Assembly: GCA_947630535.1 (NCBI GenBank)
Contig: CANRHZ010000007.1
Span: 1-60,775, forward strand
From: Candidatus Gastranaerophilales bacterium
GTDB taxonomy: Bacteria; Cyanobacteriota; Vampirovibrionia; Gastranaerophilales; Gastranaerophilaceae
Length of the DNA: 60,775 nucleotides
Direction of reading: 5' to 3'
Below the pieces are notes generated by a model, which saw only the letters and a list, made by a program, of their open reading frames with translations, was not told the origin of the DNA and searched no databases. Both the position numbers and the translations under genes were made by a program. Positions 55,606 through 60,775 of this stretch are shown in pieces. Within the stretch, counting starts at the first letter, position 1. Each line of letters starts with the position of its first letter.

Positions 55606-56880
55606 GTGGACAGATATATTGGTTTAGTTGGAATAACGGTGATTATAGGCATTTGCTATATAATGTCCAACAACAGAAAGAAAATTAATCTAAAGACTGT
55701 TTTAGTAGGCTTTTTGTTGCAATTTTTGCTTGCAATATTTGTTCTTAAAGTTCCAATCGGACAGGATATTTTAAATGTAGTTTCAAAATTTATTGAAAAA
55801 ATTCTCCAATTTTCAAATTCGGGTGCGGATTTTGTGTTTGGATTTTTAAATAATTCGCCCGAAAAAATTGATGCCATGTTTTATAACGGTGCATCATTTT
55901 TGTTTGCAATTAAACTGATATCCACCATAATATTTGTTTTAACCATAGTTAATATTCTTTATTACTACGGGATTATGCAGAGAATAGTTGCATTTTTTGC
56001 AAAAATTGTATACAAACTAATGGACGTATCAGGAGCAGAAGCGCTTTCTAACATTGCAAGCGTTTTTGTCGGACAGGTCGAAGCACAGATATTAATAAGA
56101 CCATACCTTGAAACTGCTACAAAATCCGAGCTTTTAGCTTCAATGACAGGCTCAATGGCCTGCATAGCAGGCGGGGTTATGGCAATTTATATTGCAATGG
56201 GAGTTCCCGCTAAATTTCTTTTAACTGCATCAATTATGGCAGCCCCCGGTGCACTTGCCGTATCAAAGATAATTTTCCCCGAAACCGAGGTAAGTAAAAC
56301 AAAAAACGAAGTTAAAGTTAAGGTTGAAAGATGCCATGTTAATTTAATTGATTCAATTGCAAATGCAGCATCAGACGGGCTCAAGGTTTCTCTAAACGTA
56401 ATTGCAATGCTTATTGCGCTTTTATCATTAATTGCAATGGCGGATTGGATTCTTCTTAAATTGGGTTTGTTCTTGACAAACGTTTTAAATTTACACCTAT
56501 CCTTTATAGATTTGAGCAATTTAAGTTTGAAATCAATCTTAGGAGTTTTGTTTTCGGGGTTTGCCTATATTATGGGTGTACCTCTTGAAAATATAGCGGA
56601 TGTCGGCTCTTTAATGGGAGAAAAGCTCGTTTTAAATGAATTTATAGCATATACCGATTTAATTCAAATGAAAGAAATGTTATCTCCAAAAGCTATTACA
56701 ATTGCAAGTTTTGCTCTTTGCGGGTTTGCAAATTTCGGCTCAATTGCAATTCAAATCGGAGGAATAGGACAGCTTGCCCCTTCAAGAAGGGGGGATATTG
56801 CAAAATTGGGAATTAAAGCCCTTGTTGCAGGAACATTTGCTTCTTATATTTCAGCTTGTATGGCAGGCATTTTAATATAA
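55606..56880 (+). CDS. nupC: Concentrative nucleoside transporter (NupC/CNT family)
   Basis: Imports nucleosides with H+ or Na+. The 424-residue protein starts GTG (55606), with many membrane segments and family motifs MDRYIGLVGI, VGQVEAQILIRPYL, GSMACIAGGVMAIYIAMG, and the end CGFANFGSIAIQIGGIGQLAP. A TGA is in frame just upstream, so GTG is the first start. AAGGAA precedes an ATG at 55598 that is in another frame; this ATG may compete for initiation. Confidence 0.9.
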   Translation: MDRYIGLVGITVIIGICYIMSNNRKKINLKTVLVGFLLQFLLAIFVLKVPIGQDILNVVSKFIEKILQFSNSGADFVFGFLNNSPEKIDAMFYNGASFLFAIKLISTIIFVLTIVNILYYYGIMQRIVAFFAKIVYKLMDVSGAEALSNIASVFVGQVEAQILIRPYLETATKSELLASMTGSMACIAGGVMAIYIAMGVPAKFLLTASIMAAPGALAVSKIIFPETEVSKTKNEVKVKVERCHVNLIDSIANAASDGLKVSLNVIAMLIALLSLIAMADWILLKLGLFLTNVLNLHLSFIDLSNLSLKSILGVLFSGFAYIMGVPLENIADVGSLMGEKLVLNEFIAYTDLIQMKEMLSPKAITIASFALCGFANFGSIAIQIGGIGQLAPSRRGDIAKLGIKALVAGTFASYISACMAGILI

Positions 56881-56894
56881 AAGGAGCTTTTATA

Positions 56895-57059
56895 ATGATA
56901 ATTGAAAAAACATTTATGCTCCCCTTTAATAACGAACCGCTCCGTGTTTCATATATAGAAGAATTTATCAAATCGCAGGGAATTGAGCCCGTTAGATATG
57001 CTATAACAGGGCTCAAGGAAGGCTTTTATATTTTAAATGTTTCAGGGATTGAATATTAA
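56895..57059 (+). CDS. Small protein (54 aa) downstream of nupC
   Basis: A 54-residue protein with strong ribosome site (AAAGGAG) and start at 56895, 14 bases after nupC. It is mixed hydrophobic/charged (MIIEKTFMLPFNNEPLRV), with no membrane segment. Unrecognised; possibly co-transcribed with nupC. Confidence 0.6.
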   Translation: MIIEKTFMLPFNNEPLRVSYIEEFIKSQGIEPVRYAITGLKEGFYILNVSGIEY

Positions 57060-57061
57060 AG

Positions 57062-59341
57062 TTATTTTTCATACCCCCATATTTTAAATTCGGCGGGTTT
57101 TAATACATTCAAGGTTATTTCATTTTCAATTAAATTTTGAAGCATAGTTTCTTTTAAGATGCACTTTTGGTTTTCGTCGTATGAAAATTCAAAAAATGTT
57201 TTTAACTTTCTTCCCTCAAAAGATACCTTACTGTTATAAATTGTTTCGCCCCTTACAATATCGGTTTTGCAATTTTGCCATTCATCATTATACGTTATTT
57301 TTTCTGTCGGGTTTTTATAATTTGCAACCACAAGAATGGAGCCAAACGGCGAATTAATTTCCCAGGCTGCAAGCCCGTTTTCATCTTGAATAAGGAGTTT
57401 TGAGGTTCCCGTTGTAATTATTTTTGAGTTTTGGGCAAAATAATTTATTGCATTGAATTTTTCATAAAAATCCCAGTCTTTGTTTCTTTTTAGTGAAACT
57501 TCAGAACCTATAATTTTTTCTATTCCTTTATCGGTGAAGCTTTCATCTCCGTCTATATATAAAAACGGGCGGTTTGCAAATTCCCCGAACGGTAAAAACT
57601 TATATTTAAACCATTTAAAAAGTGCCCCATCCCTTCCAAGCTGGGCGGGAAATCTGTCTATTGCTTCAAATTCGCCGTCTTGATTGTTATAGGTTTTTAA
57701 AATTGAAAGATGGTTTTTGCCGCCTGATTTTTTATTGTAGCTTGCCAAAAACTCGTTGTCTTTAATTATTTGTTTTGGAGTTTTTGAGGATTGAGAAACG
57801 ATGTCATTCCCCCATAAAAGGTCAAAACCCATATCCTGATGGTATTCTTTGTAATAGTTATCCCAGAGCATATACTCTGCAAGCATTCCAAAATAAGGAA
57901 CATTTTTCTTTAAATTTGCGCTTACTTTGCCAAGAACCTTTCTTGGTATCCTGTAGCTTATGGGTTTTTCGTTTTGTTCGGAGAGGTTATCCGTTATATG
58001 ATCAACATGATCAACCCTGAAACCGTCAAAGTTATACTCTTTTTGCAGATTTAAAGTGTAATTCAAATAAAAATCTACCACTTTGTCGTTAAATTTGCCG
58101 TTTTCAAGGTATACAAAGTAATAGGGGGTCTGGCAATCAAGGTTTGCAAACTTGGTAACATCTTCCCCTTTGTAGTTATAATGCTTGTATAGGGGATATT
58201 TTTCATTTGGATGCATTTTATCAAAAACCGGAATAAACGCTGAACACCATGCGCCCCCCGGCATGGGCCAGTAGCCCTTTTGCATAAGTGCATTCGTTGT
58301 TTCGTTTTGGTTTATAATGTCGTTTTCGGATGTAACCTTTTTATTTTGCACAGATTCAATTATTGATGTAACCTCACTAACCAGCTTTTCTTGTTTTGAT
58401 TTAAGACTTTGAGCATTTGATAAGCTCAATTTTATATCTTTCATTTTTTTATCAAAAAGCTCAAATATTTCTTTTTCTTCCCCGAAAAGCTCGTCATTTG
58501 AGCCCATTATCGAGTCTGTATATTTATTTTTAATATATGAAATTTTATTTATATCGTATTGATTTTCTCTTATAATTTCTTTTTCAATTTCGTCTATGGC
58601 TTTTATATATTGCCCTGTTAGTTCATTAATATTCATCCATCTTGCAATATAGGGTTTTGATAAAACTTGCTTTGAATACCTTGCGGTTTGAGGAAGAATA
58701 TCATAAATAACGGGGTGGCCTGCAAGCTGGGAGAGTGCAATAAAGAGCTTTACCTGATCTTTTTGATTTAGCCCTAAGAACTTTTCAATTTTTTTATCTT
58801 TCAATTTTTCGCTTACATCTGATGACTTTGGAAGATAAGCGCATCCAAACTCCCTCGGGTGAAACGGAAGAAGATAGATTGTGTCAGCAAAGACATTAAG
58901 AGCCCTATTGCCCTTTGGAAGGCAAACAATGAGTTTTAGCCAATCAATAAAATTTATGGAATCTCCCGAATCATCATCCCCCCCAAGGGCAGAAAGTGAA
59001 ACCAGCTTTATATTGTGGGATTCTTTTTTAAACCAGTCGGAGTTTTTTATTTTGTTCCTTGAAAGGACGGAGGGGTTATTAAAGTTCACAAATTTAGAAT
59101 TTTTATAAACCCCTTCTTTCTCAAAAATTTTAATCAAAGAAAAGACGGTTTCGCCTTCCGTTAATTCTTCAAGCGCCTTATAGTGGGGGTATGGGATATA
59201 GCCGTATTTATCAATCGTTGTTGTAAGGTAATTTTTTCTGTTTTCGTCTATGTTGTAAGCCCCGTAAATTTGGATTAACTTAGAAAAGTTTTCTTTTAAA
59301 TTCAGGGATGAAAAAGTGTTTTTTTGCAACAATTCTAGCAT
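57062..59341 (-). CDS. GH13-like (alpha-amylase family) enzyme, cytoplasmic
   Basis: A 759-residue protein without a signal peptide. Region II of the alpha-amylase family is clear: FDGFRVDHVDHI (catalytic Asp follows the Arg), region III is probably FGMLAEYMLW (catalytic Glu). Region I is altered (VIYDILPQTAR in place of DxxxNH). LLPFHPREFGCAYLP and WEINSPFGSILVVANYKN (C-terminal domain) also fit. It may act on glycogen or malto-oligosaccharides. The N-terminal 250 residues are unlike standard amylases. GGAGG ribosome site. Convergent with the mini-protein gene, 2 bases apart. Confidence 0.7.
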   Translation of the reverse strand: MLELLQKNTFSSLNLKENFSKLIQIYGAYNIDENRKNYLTTTIDKYGYIPYPHYKALEELTEGETVFSLIKIFEKEGVYKNSKFVNFNNPSVLSRNKIKNSDWFKKESHNIKLVSLSALGGDDDSGDSINFIDWLKLIVCLPKGNRALNVFADTIYLLPFHPREFGCAYLPKSSDVSEKLKDKKIEKFLGLNQKDQVKLFIALSQLAGHPVIYDILPQTARYSKQVLSKPYIARWMNINELTGQYIKAIDEIEKEIIRENQYDINKISYIKNKYTDSIMGSNDELFGEEKEIFELFDKKMKDIKLSLSNAQSLKSKQEKLVSEVTSIIESVQNKKVTSENDIINQNETTNALMQKGYWPMPGGAWCSAFIPVFDKMHPNEKYPLYKHYNYKGEDVTKFANLDCQTPYYFVYLENGKFNDKVVDFYLNYTLNLQKEYNFDGFRVDHVDHITDNLSEQNEKPISYRIPRKVLGKVSANLKKNVPYFGMLAEYMLWDNYYKEYHQDMGFDLLWGNDIVSQSSKTPKQIIKDNEFLASYNKKSGGKNHLSILKTYNNQDGEFEAIDRFPAQLGRDGALFKWFKYKFLPFGEFANRPFLYIDGDESFTDKGIEKIIGSEVSLKRNKDWDFYEKFNAINYFAQNSKIITTGTSKLLIQDENGLAAWEINSPFGSILVVANYKNPTEKITYNDEWQNCKTDIVRGETIYNSKVSFEGRKLKTFFEFSYDENQKCILKETMLQNLIENEITLNVLKPAEFKIWGYEK

Positions 59342-59505
59342 AATTTTCCTCCGCCTTTTTAAATTAAATAATAATTAATGGGTTAAATATTTCCATAAAA
59401 TTATATTTAACATAAAAATACCAAAAATTAAATCAGTCTTAATAAAGGAAAATTAATAAGTTCCCTTACAACTTATATTGAGTTATGTTCAGGCATTATG
59501 TTAAT

Positions 59506-60483
59506 TTACCTTTTTACACATCTTACAGAGCATGTTGCCGTGGCTCTGGGTCTTATGTACCTGTACCCGACGGCAAAATTTACATGCCATGCGGTTCCTG
59601 TTTCCCCCGGGGTAATAACGGAGCCTGACCAATAAAATTCAGAATATGGCCCTGTAATTAATTTATTTAAATACATTGATGCAAGCTCGTCTTTATCCGG
59701 AATTCTTGCGTTATCGCCCTGTTTAATGCAAGCTGATGCGGCATCATTTCCATCATCACTATACGATTTGAGAGATGAACCGGCATCACTCGGGAATGGG
59801 TTAGGTGCCACAACAATACTGTTTGTACGATAAAAAACAGTCATAAACCCAATATCTTTACCTGTTTCATTTGGCCCTTTTAATCCGTTTAAATCGTATA
59901 CCATATTAGCGCATGCATATCTTGCAGTATAATAGTTATCAATATTTGCGTGCGATTCGCAAAAAGGATTATAATAAACTGCTATAGATTCTCCGTTTAC
60001 CGTTTCAAACGCTGCAACGTCAGTATCGGGAACCTGATTATTTTTGTTGTTATACATTTCATATAGCGTCTTTGGAAATTTAACGGCATTTCCTTGCATT
60101 GTTAATATTTCATCAGGTAGTCCGCATGCGGTAAGATTATTTTTATTACATACGTTTTGAACACGATAAACTTTTGATAACCCATCTATAATAAACGATT
60201 CAGCTGAACTTGATTTTATTGTTGTATCATTTTTATCCGTTATCTCACCGTCATTTGTCCCGTACCCTGCAACGCTATCCATCTCCCCTATTGCCTGGCT
60301 CATTCTTGCGTATAAGGCTTTTCTTTGTGCATTCCAAGCTTTATCGTTAACGTTCACAAGTAAACTTGGCAGAGTAATTGCTGCAACGATACCTATTATC
60401 GTTAGTGTTATCAATACTTCTGCTAAAGTAAATCCGCCTAATCCCTTGGGGGGGGGGGGGTAACAACTTTTCAAAAAAGACAT
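59506..60483 (-). CDS. Type IV prepilin-like protein with C-terminal C-type-lectin-like domain, in frame at a 13-C tract
   Basis: A 325-residue secreted protein. The leader MSFLKSCYPPPPKGLGG ends with the prepilin peptidase site G-F; mature FTLAEVLITLTIIG has Glu5 and a long hydrophobic helix, so it can be assembled by a type IV pilus or pseudopilus system. The central part (about 60-250) is unrecognised, with several Cys. The last 75 residues resemble the DUF1566/C-type-lectin end (RIPDKDELASMY, FYWSGSV, SVRCVKR). The poly-Pro is coded by the 13-C tract, which sets the frame; translation would need EF-P. It follows another such gene (60570) after a terminator. Confidence 0.87.
   Translation of the reverse strand: MSFLKSCYPPPPKGLGGFTLAEVLITLTIIGIVAAITLPSLLVNVNDKAWNAQRKALYARMSQAIGEMDSVAGYGTNDGEITDKNDTTIKSSSAESFIIDGLSKVYRVQNVCNKNNLTACGLPDEILTMQGNAVKFPKTLYEMYNNKNNQVPDTDVAAFETVNGESIAVYYNPFCESHANIDNYYTARYACANMVYDLNGLKGPNETGKDIGFMTVFYRTNSIVVAPNPFPSDAGSSLKSYSDDGNDAASACIKQGDNARIPDKDELASMYLNKLITGPYSEFYWSGSVITPGETGTAWHVNFAVGYRYIRPRATATCSVRCVKR
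60448..60460. repeat. Homopolymer tract, 13 G (13 C in the coding strand), in frame
   Basis: Thirteen consecutive G on the plus strand encode the Pro run of the prepilin leader. Loss or gain of one base closes the frame before the mature protein. At the paralogue at the left edge the tract is one base shorter. Confidence 0.9.
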
Positions 60484-60538
60484 AAATTAAAACCCCATTC
60501 ATTTTATCAAATTGTTTTTAAATTTTCAAGATATAAAA

Positions 60539-60562
60539 ATCCCGCAAAATTTTTTGCGGGAT
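60539..60562 (-). terminator. Terminator after the partial prepilin gene
   Basis: ATCCCGCAAAA / TTTTGCGGGAT with a 2-base loop, followed by T-run on the minus strand. It is only 8 bases beyond the stop codon. DGR targets often have a hairpin just past the variable region, so it may have that second role. Confidence 0.85.
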
Positions 60563-60569
60563 AGTACAA

Positions 60570-60775
60570 TTATTTTTTCACGCAGCGAACGGAGAGCGAG
60601 TCCGAGCGCGTGTGCCTGAGGCGGATCCCATCGCTCATGTCCTGTCTCCATGCAAGGCCGCTTGCTCCTGAAGAAACGACTGAGCCCGACCAGAAGCTAC
60701 CGGAACTTATACCAAGTAAAGAACGGTTGACAAACATTGAACCAAGTTCATCAATGTCAGGAAGTCTTGCATCAT
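60570..60775 (-). CDS. C-terminal part of a second prepilin-like protein with GC-rich, DGR-like end
   Basis: Only the last 68 codons are in the window. They read DARLPDIDELGSMF, then FWSGSVVSSG, and SVRCVKK before TAA, closely parallel to the end of the 59506-60483 protein. The segment between AW and VRCV differs strongly from the paralogue (RQDMSDGIRLRHTRS against HVNFAVGYRYIRPRA). Here codons shift to GC-rich, mostly NNC/NNG, unlike the rest of the window: 60575-60640 is about two thirds G+C by my count. This pattern fits a DGR variable region. The N-terminus and any reverse transcriptase lie beyond the right edge. Confidence 0.75.
   Translation of the reverse strand, partial: DARLPDIDELGSMFVNRSLLGISSGSFWSGSVVSSGASGLAWRQDMSDGIRLRHTRSDSLSVRCVKK

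Overview
The window looks like a chromosomal segment of an AT-rich, outer-membrane-bearing bacterium, most likely a non-photosynthetic relative of cyanobacteria of the Gastranaerophilales/Vampirovibrionia (Melainabacteria) type. This placement is inferred from content: a homologue of the cyanobacterial protein LdpA, a short cyanobacteria-like SSB, minCDE, lipid A and LPS transport genes, an SLH-domain surface protein, and type IV prepilin-like proteins with a GFTLAEV N-terminus. No rRNA or tRNA gene was recognised. There is no sign of prophage, insertion sequence or CRISPR.

Layout. 1-139: start of a prepilin-like gene (minus) cut by the left edge and out of frame at a 12-G tract. 445-2362: a small membrane protein and the dTDP-rhamnose genes rfbC-rfbD. 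2436-9119: rimP-nusA behind a leader with an intrinsic terminator, a formyltransferase, the MlaE-MlaF-MlaD lipid transporter and lpxK. 9161-13064 (minus): DAHP synthase, a large membrane protein of unknown function, and a GshB-like ligase. 13162-21842 (plus): TPR proteins, lysC, the LdpA homologue, tilS, hpt and an AAA+ ATPase. 22100-29424: a CHASE2-GGDEF cyclase, then an envelope cluster (lptC, lptA, lpxI, lpxB, pgsA) with trmL and nnrD. 29529-32025 (minus): the SLH protein, preceded by a structured RNA leader and hairpin, and a small HEAT-like protein. 32191-42852: eno, gyrB (minus), a CxxC mini-protein behind a promoter/operator, ribE, ribBA, GNAT, serA and a CNNM/CBS transporter-like protein. 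42885-46710 (minus): an acidic Asn-rich protein with a 12-G tract in its fourth-last N-terminal position of the reading start, out of frame as assembled, and clpB. 46886-50449: ssb, a four-carbon acid sugar kinase with a PdxA-type dehydrogenase, and two small proteins. 50497-53421 (minus): rplI and minE-minD-minC. 53568-59341: a membrane protein, an amidase, a nucleoside transporter, a mini-protein and a GH13-like enzyme (minus). 59506-60775 (minus): one complete and one partial prepilin-like gene.

The most interesting theme is programmed surface variation. The only three G/C homopolymers longer than 7 that I found (12, 12 and 13 bases) all lie in the first codons of genes. Two are at the same place in prepilin leader peptides: the right copy (13) is in frame and the left copy (12) is not. 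The third is after codon 8 of the 42885-43965 gene and is also out of frame. The two prepilins at the right edge end in a C-type-lectin-like (DUF1566-like) domain with a WSGS...VRCVK ending. In the partial copy the last part of this domain is a sharp GC-rich island, as expected for the variable region of a diversity-generating retroelement (DGR). I see no reverse transcriptase or template repeat here, so this part is a hypothesis.

Other points are the structured leader of the SLH gene, several promoters whose -10 box lies 6-9 bases before an ATG with no ribosome binding site (candidate leaderless mRNAs), a MinE with a long acidic extension, and an LdpA homologue beside aspartokinase.
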